Notes: generated from the sequence alone by a model not told the origin. A stretch of 64,000 nucleotides of DNA from Microdochium bolleyi (GCA_001566295.1 KQ964249.1:434001-498000); one strand, 5' to 3'. Positions 1 to 11,806 are shown, counted from the first letter of the stretch. A program made the numbers and translations.

Positions 1-648
1 CGATGACGAGGGCCGTGGCAGAGATAAAGCCGGTCAGGACCGGGACAGAGACGTAGTCGAGGATAAAGCCGAGTTCGAGCATGCCAAGGACGAGACTGTA
101 TACTCCGACCATGAGGGCCACAGCGGTGGCGATCTGTGTAGGTGTGTATTCATTCTTGAGGTCGTGGACAATCTCAGCGGTCAGCAGTCCGAGGATAGAG
201 GTTGGACCCGTGGAGAGATCTAAGCAGTTCGAAAGGTGCAGAGTTAGTTCATCGTGTTTGTGTATAGTGCTCTTATGTGGGGCTGAGTATAGTAGTGAGG
301 ATTCAATTGCTGACCTTTGGATGTTCCCATAAAGACCGCAACAGCAGCCGGCACCCAGGAAGAGTATAGTCCATTCTCGATAGGAATAGTTGCGATCTGG
401 GCATAGGCAAGACCCTGCGGGATGAGCATGACACCGATGGTCAGACCCGCGACGAAGTCCTGTACTAGCCATGACGGGTTGTATCTCGGCAGCCACTCGA
501 TGATGGGGAACTTGCTCAGCGAGTATTCGGAAACGGCAGGGAGGATTCTCTTGGGGCTGGTATGGGCAATTTCGCCAATGCGGTTCAGTGTGGCATCGGT
601 CTGCAGCTCCTGCTTGAGGGCCGCGGTCTTCTGGCGGATCTTGTCCAT
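1..648 (-). CDS. SulP-family sulfate permease, N-terminal part (cut by window edge)
   Basis: Proton-coupled sulfate uptake transporter of the plasma membrane. Exon 1 is 648-315 and exon 2 is 219-1; the intron 314-220 has a GTCAGC donor and CTTAG acceptor, and splicing restores the SulP motif GTSKDLSTGPTS across the junction. The visible 184 residues start with a short cytosolic tail, then show the SulP hallmark around residues 55-80 (LPRYNPSWLVQDFVAGLTIG followed by PQGLAYA) and hydrophobic segments up to LTGFISATALVI at the edge. The remaining helices and the C-terminal STAS domain lie outside. An upstream in-frame ATG at 672 is possible; 648 (MDKIRQK) was chosen because it gives the charged start typical of the family. 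Upstream lies an unusually long gene-free stretch. The family call is very secure; whether this is the CYS-13 or CYS-14 type cannot be decided. Confidence 0.93.
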
Positions 649-3600
649 GATAATGAAGACTAAAGGCGGCACTCGAAAGTCTTGATCGGGTCTTGTGGAA
701 TTCAGTCCACGAGGCTCTTTTCAAAGACGCGCGTGAGAATAAGTGGCTTGTATAGAAACAAATGAGTGGTAGCAAAACACCATTCCCGAGGTCACACCTG
801 GAGGATGCAGAAATCGACGTTATAAACTCAAGGCCAGCCTACTGTGATTCCCCTCCTCATGAACAACCGACCCAGTCAGGGCTGGGGCGGTGCCCAACCA
901 GGTGACAAAGCAACCATCCATGAAGTTGACTGCTCCCGTGCTTCCGCATCTGACAGGCCGTCTCGCATACGAGCCCTCGAGCGGTTCGACTCCAACCAGC
1001 CAATGGTCCCTCCGCATGGCGTGGTAGCGTGGTCCTTACTGTATCTGGGCAAGAGTGACGCTCGCTCACATTGCGCGGCCTCTCTGCGTCTGTGTCTAGG
1101 GGAAGGAAAGCAAGGTGTGAGTGTGCAGTGTAGCCGTGACATGCAAGTGCTAGCTGCATTCCCGGTTCACACCATCTTGTTCCCGCCCTGTCCATGGTGT
1201 GTGTGTGTGTCTTGGGCGTGCCATGTGGCCATGCGCAAGAAGGTTTCCCCTCTTTCTGAGCTTGCACACGCCCGCACAACTCGTTTCTCCTCCTCTTGCC
1301 AGAACCATACCCCTGCCAACGTCCACAGATCTCGCATCAACTCCGATTCACCAAGGGACTGTCCGGCGTTCTTATTGGGATAGAGCCAGCGGCTGGTCAT
1401 CATCTACTTCGTGCAACACACCCCTCCTTCGGGCATTTCTCGCAGTTTCGTCGGGAATGCACGTCGTCCAGGCGCCTCCGGACCGATCTAGATCAGGTTT
1501 ATCCTTGGTTCGGATACGCCATAGATGCAGACAGTCAGTGGTGGCGCATATATCAGATAGTTCGCGGATCAAGCGGAGCGAGAAGCCAGGCAACCATAAA
1601 CAAGGTACTATGGACCGAGTACAGTATCTTCGGGTTTATCCAGTCAATATACACCACAATTCCATTCTAATCACAGAAGCCGGACGCCGAGGGCCCTCCG
1701 GGTTGTCCAGCTCGGGATTACTGACCGGTCAGCTTGCTACCCAGCCCTGTCAGTCATGTGCGTTTAGGGGAGGCTCCTGCGCTCGCATTGCATCGTGCAT
1801 GAGTCTTGCGTCGCCGCACGATTTGCGGCGCCCGCTCTAGTGGTGGACAAAAGCGTGCCGCGTGATGCCGGCATGAAACGTCTAGTATTTTCTCTATTTT
1901 GAATTTATGACCCGAGGGCAGAAAGTCCCCGTATTTTAGCGTGTCGGACATAGAAGTGATACCCACAGGCGCCGGCGAGGGGCCGAACAGGGAAGCTGCA
2001 CAAGAAGAGCCGGTCAGGGGTAGCGTGAAAGTCTGATTTTTGTTACTTTTGTTACGGTCACGGTAAATGTACCTTGATTGCGACGGTCAAGACGGCCAAA
2101 CTCAGTTACAGTTGAGCAAATCGACGTAATACGATGTAGTGTTCGTTACAAGGACGTCTGATGTGTCCATGGAAGTCAGCTTCGCACTCATGAGCCTCTA
2201 TTCTCTATCTTCCAAAAATACCCCTCCATAGTCTGCGCCTTACCTCCAAGTTGGCGTCCGTCTTCCTGAGCTATCTGCCGAAGATGCCGTCTGGGCATTC
2301 GCCCTTGCCCGACGGAAGGGCGCCCCGTGGAGCTCAACCAGACATGGACCAGCCCACCTGTCGACATCAATCGACACCATGATGACGGCAGTCTGGAGGT
2401 GGCTTTACATACTACCAATTTGTTGGATCACAGAGAAGGCAAAAGCCCCGCCCGCCCCGCGAAAGCCAAGATACCAAGATATGGGGTACATGACAAGCGC
2501 CGGTCCAGAGCCAGCCAGGGAGAGCGAAATGCGGAGGTGGCGCGACTGTTGGATCTTTGGCGGCGTAGGATTCGTACGATTTCAACGCCTCCGTGGCTGG
2601 TTCCAGTGGTCTGGCTCGTCTGAAGCCAAGGGCCTGGCTGGGCTTACCAATTTGTTAGAGATGTCTCCCCTGGAGGGATGTTGGTCGAATGGCTTGGAGG
2701 TTTGGGGACAGGAATGAGTCGCGCAGAGCCGACTTTTCCGTTCTGTAACGGTTGCGACTTGTCTGTCGGACACCACAACCGGCTTCCAGGGGAGGTGCAG
2801 CACAACAAAAATAGGACAGCAGTAGGTACCTCTTACTGACTGACAGCACTGCCAGATCAACACCCGGCCACACTCTCCTGTCCATCTTTCCGTCTCCTGC
2901 ACTCTCACTATCGCACACTCCAGCACATCTCCGTGAAACCCCCCGAGCCTGCCCATCCCACCTTCCCCATCCCCTCTAGCTCGGCCGCCTAAAAAGGCGC
3001 CTCACCCTGCCCATTCCCCTGCCACTGGTGGGCACCTTGTAGTCCACAAAAAGTCTTGTCCGTCATTGAACCAAGCTTTTCCAAGAAGCCTCGGCGCTTT
3101 GGCGATCAAAGCTCCGCGCGAGAGGAGGGTGGGCCGGAGAGAGGTCCTAGCGGTGCTTACCGCTGCGCGGGTGCGTTGCTCCGCTGCATCTCGACTCGTT
3201 TACTTCCCTGTGTGAAACATTTCGGTGGAGCGCCTGACGCATGCGCGGCTGGGTGATGAATCAGCAAGCAATCAAGCATCGCCGGCGTGGGTATTGTCTG
3301 AGTCTGTCATGTGCAGCTGTGGAGCCGGGCCGCCTGCGTACCGGGTCAGCCCCCTGCCTTGCGGCGTCGTGTATGCAATATGCGGCTTCTGGGTTTCCAT
3401 GGGTCTGCTGGCAAGGTTGGAAGGATAAGCGTATCCTCAAGTACGCGTATGTAAGGTGGATATGAGATGGACTTTCATCAGACCAAAGAGAGGCAGAGTC
3501 CAGGCCCACCATCTGGCCAGGACACGGCGGCCTGGGCATCACCCCGAGCCCCCCACCCACCAGGGATGCAACTTGCAGCGGGCGGCCAGGAGTGCCCGCA

Positions 3601-4903
3601 AGGTGACTCAACGGGCCAGCATAAATGTTGCATTCTCGGGCCAGGGAGCGGAAGAGGGACTCCAGCAAAGGTACCTAGGCATGTCCACGTCATGGTTTTC
3701 CACGTCCAAGTACAGGACCGATCGCCCGGCCGCGGACCTTTTGCGCGTGTGCCTTGTGAATCCTGGCTGTATCCGTGGACAAGGCGTGACAAGTAAGCCC
3801 TAACAGCACTCGGGGCTTTGTAAACGCCCGTCGGGTTTCCCCGAGGATCTATTCGCCTGTTTGTCCCCGACGTCCAGCCCAGGGCTGCATCCCAGCTGAG
3901 GCACCTTCCGGCGCCTTGACACAAGAACGAGCATAGCAGCCGCCTATCGAGCCCGGAAATAGAGCTAGTCTCCAACAAGTCATCTCTGCTCATCCTCCGG
4001 TGTTCTCGCCGCGAGCACAACAACAAAGTACGTCCTCTCGGGGGGTGGGCTGTGGCTGGCCGCGGCAGCGGGGAACCCTGTCTAGCTCCCGAGATACCTC
4101 CACTCTTTGCCGCGCAGTCTTTTGTGGAGCCGAGACGGATGGCGTCCCGCGCTCGGGAGGGGTGGGGTCGCACTCGGTACCCAAGTACATAGCACCCAGC
4201 ACATAGCAGGCCAAGGACTTTCTGCGAGCCGGTCTTGCTTGCTGCCGCCATTCCTCGGGTCCCTGCTGGGCAGACTCAGAAAAGCCTGTGGGAAATGTGC
4301 GATGAAAGAGGCGCTCAGACTCCAGAGAGCATCTCACAGAATCACCGCTAGATGCTGAGCCGCCGCCTATACTCGAGATGTTTTGTAGCCCAAACAAAAA
4401 AATGCCGTAGATAGCAGAAAAGAGAAAGCGATACACAGCGAGCACAGCGGCTCCTCACGGTGAAACGTCGCCTCGTTTCCTTGCCCCCTCTTTCGGAGTC
4501 CGAACCCACCCAAACACAACGCAAACACGCCGAAGCACGTGTACAACGCCTCCTACATCCCAGTCTCACCCCTCCTCCAAAACACTGACTAGGCCCCTGC
4601 TTGGAGATTATGGTTGCATTCGACTATAAGCATGGTAGCACACTCATACACAGACGCGCGCACACACACACACGTACAAATACAAAAGACAAAAGGAGAT
4701 ATCTCGGACATGCATGTCAGACAGATGAAACTCCGAGCCAGAGCCTCAGTCACATGTGGGAGGGGAATCCTTCGAGGCTCGGAAACCTCCAGCCAGGAAA
4801 GGGGGTTAAGGAACCTCTTTCTGTTTGTGTTTTGCCGATCACATACTAGGTACCCTAGGGTAGATTTGGGCAAGATTGCGTGTCGTCCGTTACATTGCAC
4901 CGC

Positions 4904-4950
4904 GCCGCCTCGCACCGCCTCGCATCGCATCGCATCGCATCGCATGATGA
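4904..4950. repeat. CGCAT pentanucleotide microsatellite running into GAT triplets
   Basis: Five perfect CGCAT units at 4921-4945, preceded by related CGCAC and CGCCT units from about 4904, run directly into ATG/GAT triplets ending near 4950. The array is intergenic, and its upstream units look like degenerate copies of the same pentamer. Confidence 0.9.
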
Positions 4951-5241
4951 TGATGGATCCTGACGCAGTGCACCAGAGGAATACGCAACAGAGCAGTGGG
5001 ACTCGCATTGCATAATGTACAGTCTGTATCTCTTGATCTACCTACTGCATTCGGGAAGATGCCCGCGTAACCTGATATGCAAAAGGTCCCCCACTCAGCG
5101 CGGGAAACTCGTCTAGGTATCGACTCAAAAACCTCGCGATGATAGCCACTGATGATAACCAGTGAGGCCAGGCACGTGGTACTTTCGCGGCGGCCAGGCG
5201 CTTTGTGAATACTTGCAAGAAAACAAAATGATACCGAGACT

Positions 5242-5255
5242 CCCCCCCCCCCCCC
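5242..5255. repeat. C14 homopolymer
   Basis: Fourteen consecutive C on the plus strand, intergenic. Its length in the assembly may be unreliable. Confidence 0.9.
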
Positions 5256-5474
5256 AATGTTTGCCCTGGGTCCACGATCCTTCTCCTCATGACATGCACT
5301 CGGTATTATCTTCACTTCCACCAGGGAGTTGCACACGCGTAGGTCTGCATGGTTTTGGTTAGGCCTCTTCCCTCCAGCTGAGATTGCATGTTCGTCTCCG
5401 TCAGAAGATCTACGAGCATGTATGTACGTGGCAGGTCATGTCTCCCGTGAGGACGTCCCTGGAAGCCAAGTGGG

Positions 5475-5500
5475 CCCAGCCAGCCAGCCAGCCAGCTAGC
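5475..5500. repeat. CCAG/CAGC tetranucleotide microsatellite
   Basis: About five tandem CAGC units with one degenerate unit (TAGC) at the right end. It lies in the gene-free stretch about 400 bases downstream of the oxalate decarboxylase stop. Confidence 0.85.
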
Positions 5501-5859
5501 CACGGCGGGCAACAGTATAGTCCCATTGGTACTCCCAGCAGTACTATAATGGTCACGATGCGTGGCTGCCCGTACTGAGCATGCAATTTCGGATGGCTCA
5601 GTTCTCACAAATGAGGCGTGTGTGCGTGCATAGTCCACCATTACCACCGTCAAGGGCCACTTAGACAAACCACCATTGGACGAGGACTCGATGGGCTCGA
5701 TCTTGCGTGATAATTGGAGATAAAAAGTAGCTTGACAGACTAGTAAGCTGTAAATAGTGTACCAAAGAAACGACAATTTCAACCCTTCAGCTTCTGACGA
5801 ATCTAGTAAACAAGAGTGCTCCTTCATATACATAAGTTTGCGTTCCAATCGTATCCATG

Positions 5860-7522
5860 TTACAGCTCGTTCACGGCCTGGTTCTGCGGCGCCGCAAACT
5901 TGACGTGCTTGGGCAGCGTGACCTCGTCCTTCTTGGGGTTGTTGACCTTGTTCCAGAAGATCTCGCCGCTCTTCGGGTCGTCGGCGAACAGGTGGTCGAC
6001 GACCAGCTTCTTGGGGGTCTCGCCCATCCACTGGAAGAGCGAAAAGTCGCGGAACTCGTCGGCCTTGAAGACCTCGAGCATCTCGACGGGCTCATCGCCA
6101 ATGTTCTCGACGAAATGGCCCATGTTGCGGGGTACCTAGAGACAACAGTCAGCATCCATTTGCATCTAGGGGGTGCTCAGCACAGGACTAAGTGCGACTT
6201 ACAATGCCGACGTCACCGGGCTGGTAGTCGAAGGTGCGGGCAGCGCCCTCAGAGCCAAAGACTGTGACTCTGGCGCGGCCGCCGATGAAGAAGGACCACT
6301 CGTCGGCATTGGGGTGCCAGTGCATTTCGCGCAGCGCGCCGGGCTGGATAGTGACGTGTGCGGCGGCGATGGTCTTGGAGAGCGGGAAGTTCTTGGAGTC
6401 GGCGATACGGACCTCGCCGCCGCTGGTGACGTGGGGCTTCTGGTCGAGTAGCTTGTGCGCAAAGTTGTACTTGGAGGTCTTGATGTTCTTGCCGGTGGGC
6501 TTCTCGTCGTCGATCGAGCCAGGGGTGGCCCCCTGGAAGATGTACTTCTCGCTCTTGGGAAGGTGGGCAAAGATCTCCGGGGGCAGGTCAAAGTTCTTGG
6601 AGATGACGGACTTGGGTGTGTGGGCTGTTCATGGTCAGTTGTGATCCTCCGCATACAGGACCGAAGGTACTCACCAAGCCAGTCGGACAGGATAAAGGTG
6701 GACTCCTCGGAGAAGTTGCCGTCATCAAAGACAAGGAGGAACTCGGTGCCGTTCTCGCCGAGGCCCTGGAGAGAGTGAGGGACGCCGCTGGGGAAGTACC
6801 AGAGGTCGCCCTTCTTGAGGTCGTCGAAGAAGGCGCCGCCCTCGTAGTCGATCGCGGTGATGCGCACCTCGCCGTCAAGGACATACGCCCACTCGGCCTC
6901 CTTGTGCCAGTGGAGCTCACGGATGACGCCCTTATCGAGACGCATGTTGACGCTGGCCAGCTCGACACTGGAGCCGAGCTCGCGGACCGTGGTCTGGCGG
7001 GTCCAGCCGCCCTCCTGTGGTTCAAGGGGTGTAAGTCAAACCTGACCAAACTCTTTTCACTCCGAATTCTTTGATTTCCGTAAAAATTGGTTCGCGGCAA
7101 TTGGCGACACCAATTGATCGCATGCTTACCTCAATTCTCACGTGCGAGTCCGCAAAGCTCCAGCGCAGGTTCTTCATGTTGCCGTGATCTGTGCTGGGAG
7201 GCCGGACGAGGTCGGGGCTCTGGCGCGAGCGGTCCTTATTCCAGGGCCCGAGGACAGAAGCTCCGAGCTTGCCCCGGTACGGTAAGGGATCAAGCCCATC
7301 GCCCTCGGCGTCAATGTACCTGTCGAGAGGGTCGTCATAGCCGGGCCGGTATGGCCCATTGGGCTCAGGAGCCCTCATGCCAGCGACCTTGCCATTGGGC
7401 CGGGAGTACTTTGGAGGCAGCTCGAGGCCGGCGAGAAGATACTCGCGGGGGCTGTCCTCGATGGGGATGGCGATGGCACCCTGGGCGAGGGCCAGCGCCA
7501 ATGCAAAGGCGGTGATCTGCAT
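5860..7522 (-). CDS. Secreted bicupin oxalate decarboxylase
   Basis: Converts oxalate to formate and CO2 using Mn. Exons: 7522-7130, 7014-6675, 6624-6203, 6135-5860; 476 residues. A clear signal peptide (MQITAFALALALAQGAIA) implies secretion. Cupin 1 carries the metal ligands His166, His168, Glu172 and His211; cupin 2 carries His346, His348, Glu353 and His392, so both metal sites look complete. The lid motif SEES at 233-236 corresponds to the bacterial OxdC SENS lid, whose Glu is needed for decarboxylation, so this is a decarboxylase and not an oxidase by known family rules. Every intron has GT-AG ends, and the junctions restore uninterrupted cupin motifs. The upstream region is shared with the divergent DUF1275 gene. 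Role inferred: detoxifying oxalate or raising external pH. Confidence 0.96.
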
Positions 7523-8532
7523 TGTGAAGCTTGCGGAGGCTGTTGTGGCGCGGGGTGGTGTTGCTGAGCTCTGGTCAACAGAGCTAGTCGAGGCGCGAGC
7601 TCTGGCTGTGATGGATGAAGCTAGAGGCTCAATGGTGAGGAGAACCAGAGACTGGGAGGATAAGTACTACGGGAAGGCCCGAGGAGGAGGAGAATGAGGA
7701 GGATAAGAGGGGGAAAGGGAAAGCAAGAAAGAAAAAAAAACCACAAGTCCCATGGGAGACGCGCACGAGACGGAAGGCAGCACACGAGGCGTGGGAGCTT
7801 GCCGAGCTTGCCAGCGGGAGCCTGTGTCCGGTCGGGCATGACGCCAGCAGGCGCGGATCAGGGCGAGTCGAGCACGCGAATGGGTGGCCGGATGAGAGCA
7901 TCATGATTCAGCTCGTCACAGTGAGGAGCAAGCTGTCGCCGATATTGCCGGGCCTAGGCCCCAGCAAGCTCGCGCTGCTGGACTGCTCCCCCGCACGGCA
8001 GGGGCTCGCGCTCGCGCGCCCCAGGGCTGCCATGCCATCCCGAGTGACTCCGAGCCATCGCCGTGCTTCAGCCTCCCTGGCTCGCCTGGCGCTGGCTGCA
8101 TGCGACTCGTGGATTCTTGTTGCGTCCCTCCAAGTTGTTGGAGTGCCCTGGCGGATCGCCGGTGCTGGCGCGGCCGTGGGGGCTGCCAGGAACATGGAGC
8201 GGGGTGGAGATCGCAGCGGCCCCATCACTGACCTCATCGCTCTCCTGCTCAGTACTAGTTCTCGAGTGCCCCGGCCCTGGCCTCGCGCTCCATGTCTAGC
8301 GTCCCAGACTCTTCCTGCCCCGGCTCGGCCAAATCGGCACTTGTCGACATCGTACGACTCTCTGCTGTTTCTGCTGCACGGCTCCTGTCGAGCAACAATT
8401 TTCTGCACTCCAATTGACCATCGTGGGCAGCCTCTGTTCCTGCATGCTGCTGGTCGCATACCAATCACCACAATAAACACTCCCACCTCATACTGTATCC
8501 AGCCCTCTCCCTCCTCCCTTCTCCTCCTCGCC
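7523..8532. promoter_or_regulatory. Shared divergent upstream region of oxalate decarboxylase and DUF1275 gene
   Basis: About 1 kb between two divergent start codons. The last 50 bases before the plus-strand ATG are almost pure pyrimidine (CTCCCTCCTCCC type), as is common in leaders of fungal genes. ORFs crossing this region extend the DUF1275 frame upstream but have no coherent composition. No specific operator was recognised. Confidence 0.55.
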
Positions 8533-9351
8533 ATGTCACCACCCTCGGACTCCCACCGCAACGGCGAGCAGCAGCCTCTGCTCCCGTCCTCCAACGGCGT
8601 CTCTTCCAATGGCCGCTCCTCCGCCTCCTCCTCGCCATCGAGCCTCTCGCGCCACATGAGCGCAGAGCTCACCCGCGACTGGGCCGATGTCGTCCTCATC
8701 TTCTGCTACATCATCACGGGCCTGCTCGACAGCGCCTCCATCTCCACCTGGGGCTCCTTCGTCTCCATGCAGACGGGCAACACCGTCTACCTCGGCCTCG
8801 GTCTCGCCGCCCCCTCCGAGGGCACTCGCTGGATAAAGTCGGGCACATCGGTCGCCTTCTTCTGCATCGGCTCCGTCTGCTTCAGCGCCTTCCACCGCGC
8901 CTTCTCTCCCAGGAGGCGCTGGGTCCTCTGCGCCTCTCTCGCCGTCCAGGCCCTCTTCATTATCGCTGCCGCCCTCATCCTCCAGCTCGGCCCAAAGTCC
9001 GAGAACCCGCAGAACTCGATCGGCTGGACGGAGCTCGTGCCCATCGCCCTCATCGCGTTCCAGGCCTGCGGCCAGGCCGTCATCAGCCGCGCCCTCAAGT
9101 ACAACGCCCTCACCAGCGTCGTGCTCACAAGCGTCTACTGCGACCTCTTCTCCGACGCCCGCCTCCTCGCCGGCGACAACGTCGAGCGCAACCAGCGCCT
9201 CGCTGCGCCCGTCTGCCTCGTCCTCGGTGCCGTGATCGGCGGGCTCATCGCCCACACAAGCCTCAGTACCGCGGGCACGCTGTGGCTCGCGGCGCTGTTG
9301 AAGCTGGTTGTTGTCGGCACATGGCTGGTGTGGCCTGCCGAGAAGAAGTGA
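8533..9351 (+). CDS. DUF1275 (YoaK-family) integral membrane protein
   Basis: A single-exon protein of 272 residues. After a polar Ser-rich N-terminus of about 50 residues comes the DUF1275 core: DVVLIFCYIITGLLDSASI, then the family motif with SMQTGNTVYLGLGLA, and further hydrophobic segments around residues 105-120, 138-158, 172-190, 225-243 and 250-268, giving about six to seven helices. The family function is unknown; members are sometimes called YoaK-like or annotated as putative transporters. Start 8533 was chosen because the sequence around it (CGCCATGTC) is a good fungal context and the in-frame upstream extension is non-coding in character. It is divergent from the oxalate decarboxylase and converges on the MFS gene. 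Confidence 0.92.
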   Translation: MSPPSDSHRNGEQQPLLPSSNGVSSNGRSSASSSPSSLSRHMSAELTRDWADVVLIFCYIITGLLDSASISTWGSFVSMQTGNTVYLGLGLAAPSEGTRWIKSGTSVAFFCIGSVCFSAFHRAFSPRRRWVLCASLAVQALFIIAAALILQLGPKSENPQNSIGWTELVPIALIAFQACGQAVISRALKYNALTSVVLTSVYCDLFSDARLLAGDNVERNQRLAAPVCLVLGAVIGGLIAHTSLSTAGTLWLAALLKLVVVGTWLVWPAEKK

Positions 9352-9706
9352 GCGGTTCTGCTCAGGGGTGAGGACGTTGCCGGCAGAGGATCCACTGGCC
9401 AACCCGAGGGCTTCTGGGTCAGTCATGGTGGGTTCAACAATGGCTCTTGAGACGAGGCAGAACGAACGCCGTGGCGGCTTGGGACGAGCGGCTGTCTCTG
9501 TGTCAGTCATCGTCCCGTGGGGCACCACCATTGGGCAAGCCAACCAAGAGCTTAAAAAGCCGATTCTGCATATCTTGCCCTGTTTTAGCTACCAGTTTTA
9601 GATATCCCGTATATATCCAATATACACACACATATTGCGTTCTCTTCGATATCTCTAAAAATCCTCCTATGCACGTGGTTCAAAGTCCGCCGCAAGACCG
9701 AGATCA
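9352..9706. other. Convergent intergenic region (3' ends of DUF1275 and MFS genes)
   Basis: About 355 bases between two facing stop codons. AT-rich around 9600-9660 (runs of TATA and CACA), consistent with 3' processing signals for both strands. No gene seen. Confidence 0.6.
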
Positions 9707-11806
9707 TCACGACTGCTTCTCTCTCACCTCCAGCCTCTGATGATGAGTGCCGACAGCAGCAGGACCGCCGCCGCCGCCCTCCCCTCTTTCCGCATCTCCA
9801 CTCCCCCCAGCCGGCCGCACATCGGCCCCGCCTTCCTCCGAGCTCGTCGTGCTCATCGGCTTCTCGATCTTGCCCACGATCCCCGTGCCCCGGAACGCGA
9901 CACAGACCAGCACCGTCCCGAGCAGCGCGAACCCGCAGTTGAACCAGTTGGCGACCCTCAGCCCTTGCAAGCTCGCCGGGTCCCAGGCCTTGACGGGCCC
10001 GCTGTCCTCCACGCTGACCCCCCTCTCGCGCGCCATCACGACCGTCTGCACGGCCGTCGTGATCGCGAGCGCGAGCGCCCGGCCGAACATGCCGCTCGCG
10101 TTGATCAGCGCGCCGCCCATCGCCTGGTCCTGCTGCGGTAAGGTCTTGGACGTGAAGAGCACGAGCGCGGGCCACGCGACGTCGGCGCCGATGACGGACA
10201 GGATCATCGCGGGCAGGCCGAAGGCGAAGTAGGACGTGTCGTCCGGGATCGGGATCGCGAACAGCATGCAGCCCAGCGCGACGCAGACGGTGCCCACGGC
10301 GAGCATGACCCACGTCGACACGCGGCTGATGAGGTGGCTCATGACGAACGCGGTGAGCAGGCCGAACGCCGACGTCGGGATGAAGCGCAGCGTGGTCTGC
10401 AGCGCGTCGAGCCCCTGGTACTTTTGCCAAAAGTACGTCGCGTAGACGAGCAGGTCCGAGAAGGCGCCGAACATGATGCCCATGATGGCCATGGCGGCCA
10501 CGAATTTCCCGTTCTTGAAGATGGTCACCTTCATCAGCGGGGTGCGGGTCGCCGAGAGGTGCTTCTCCTGGTACAGCTGCCAGCCGGCGAAGATGAGCGT
10601 CAGGAGCAGCGCGATGACCATGAGCATGTACACCCACACCGTGTCCCACCCCACGACGTTGCCCTCGGTCAGCGCGAACAGCATGCCCAGAAGGGCCAGC
10701 GTGATCAGGAAGCCGCCGGACCAGTCGACGTCCTTGAGGAACGAGAGCCCTTCCTTCGCCGCCGCCGCGGAGTTCGGCGGCGGCTGGGGGATCACGAGGA
10801 GCCCGGCGACGGTCACCAAGATGGCGAGCCCTGCGGTCGCGCCAAAGACCCATCGCCAGTTCGCGTACGAGGCGATCAGTCCGGCGATGAGGTTTCCCAG
10901 GACGGCACCGAGTGGGGAGCCGGCGGCTGTGGTGGTGTGAGACGAGTGTTAGAACCGTATTGTATGTTTTGTGTTGTGTCTGTAGAGAGGGTACAGAGTA
11001 TGATGGAGAAAAGGGGGTGCACACACCATATGCACTGAAGGCATAGTTCTTAGCCTTGCCTGGTTTGAATGTGACGCCCAGAATGCCGATAGCAGTAGGC
11101 ACATTCGCTGCCGCACCCTGTAATCAACAATAGCCCTGAAGTCAGCCATTCTGTAACTCTGCCAATGTGAAGATGTTCCGAGGGGAGAGAGACACATTTC
11201 CAAGAACTTACCACACCCTGCAGCCCGCGGAACAGGTTGAACGCAATCTCGTTGGTCAGGAACGGGTTGATGATCATGGTCACGGCCACAAAGGCGCTTC
11301 CGGCGACGAAGATGAGCCGCTTGCCCACGAGGTCCGCGATGCGGCCCCAGAGCAGCAGCATGCAGGCGAAGGCCAGCGAGTAGGCCGAGACGACCCACTG
11401 CAGGCGCGTCTCGGGGATGTTGAGGTCCTTGCCGATACTGGGGAGGATGATGACGACGGACTGGACGGTGAGGGTCTGTTCTGAAGTTAGTATGGATATA
11501 ACGACTTGAGACAACCGAGATGGGCTGCCAGCGTGCGTGGGGTGTGGCAGGGAGAATTACGTTGAGAAAGCTGGCTCCGGCGAGAGTCAAGACGAGCAGG
11601 ATGCAGCGTATCTTGGACAAGGGCAGGCCCGGGTCCGCGAACTCGTCGTCGTTGCCAGTGTCGCTGTCCCGGGCGGCGGTGTCCGGACGCGCGACGAGCG
11701 TCGGGACCGGCGCCTCGCCCGCGGCAGTAGGGGGCTCCGGAACCGCCGAGATGACCGCCTTCTCGGAGCCCTGGGGCTGGGTATTGGGAATCGCCGTGGT
11801 CGTCAT
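9707..11806 (-). CDS. MFS multidrug-type exporter (DHA2, 14-helix class)
   Basis: Proton-antiport drug or metabolite exporter of the major facilitator superfamily. Exons: 11806-11561, 11475-11212, 11117-11027, 10926-9707; 606 residues. A polar N-terminus of about 60 residues precedes the first helix (IRCILLVLTLAGASFLN). Exon 2 holds the DHA2 motifs LQWVVSAYSLAFACMLLLWGRIADLVGKR, with the motif A-like GRIADLVGKR loop, and RGLQGVGAAANVPTA spans the next junction. Further helices continue to about residue 560, followed by a Gly-rich tail. The ATG at 11806 was preferred over an upstream in-frame one at 11896 because the extension is not MFS-like. Substrate unknown. It converges with DUF1275 and is divergent from the M28 aminopeptidase. 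Confidence 0.93.

Larger units (their letters stand above)
649..5859. other. Long gene-free region between sulfate permease and oxalate decarboxylase
   Basis: I find no ORF here with coherent protein composition. The longest (minus strand 4251-3478, 257 codons) is rich in Trp, Cys and Arg, matches no family I know, and overlaps unrelated ORFs in other frames. The region holds several simple repeats, listed separately: GT run near 1197, CA run near 4659, a CGCAT pentanucleotide array, a C14 tract and a CAGC array. The left kilobase presumably contains the permease promoter, and the last few hundred bases the 3' end of the decarboxylase transcript. A long non-coding transcript or a lineage-specific gene cannot be excluded. 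Confidence 0.6.

Noticed and set aside
1010..1230. ATGGCGTGGT and ATGTGGCCAT as possible CYS3 (sulfur regulator) sites upstream of the sulfate permease
   Set aside because: Each differs from the ATGRYRYCAT consensus at two positions; matches of this quality are expected by chance.
844..1840. Overlapping plus-strand ORFs of 124-213 codons
   Set aside because: Three frames are open at once, with no domain, signal or consistent codon bias.
3478..4251. 257-codon minus-strand ORF in the gene-free stretch
   Set aside because: Composition is rich in Trp, Cys, Arg and Gly, no motif is visible, and equally long overlapping frames exist; it looks like a GC-rich chance ORF.
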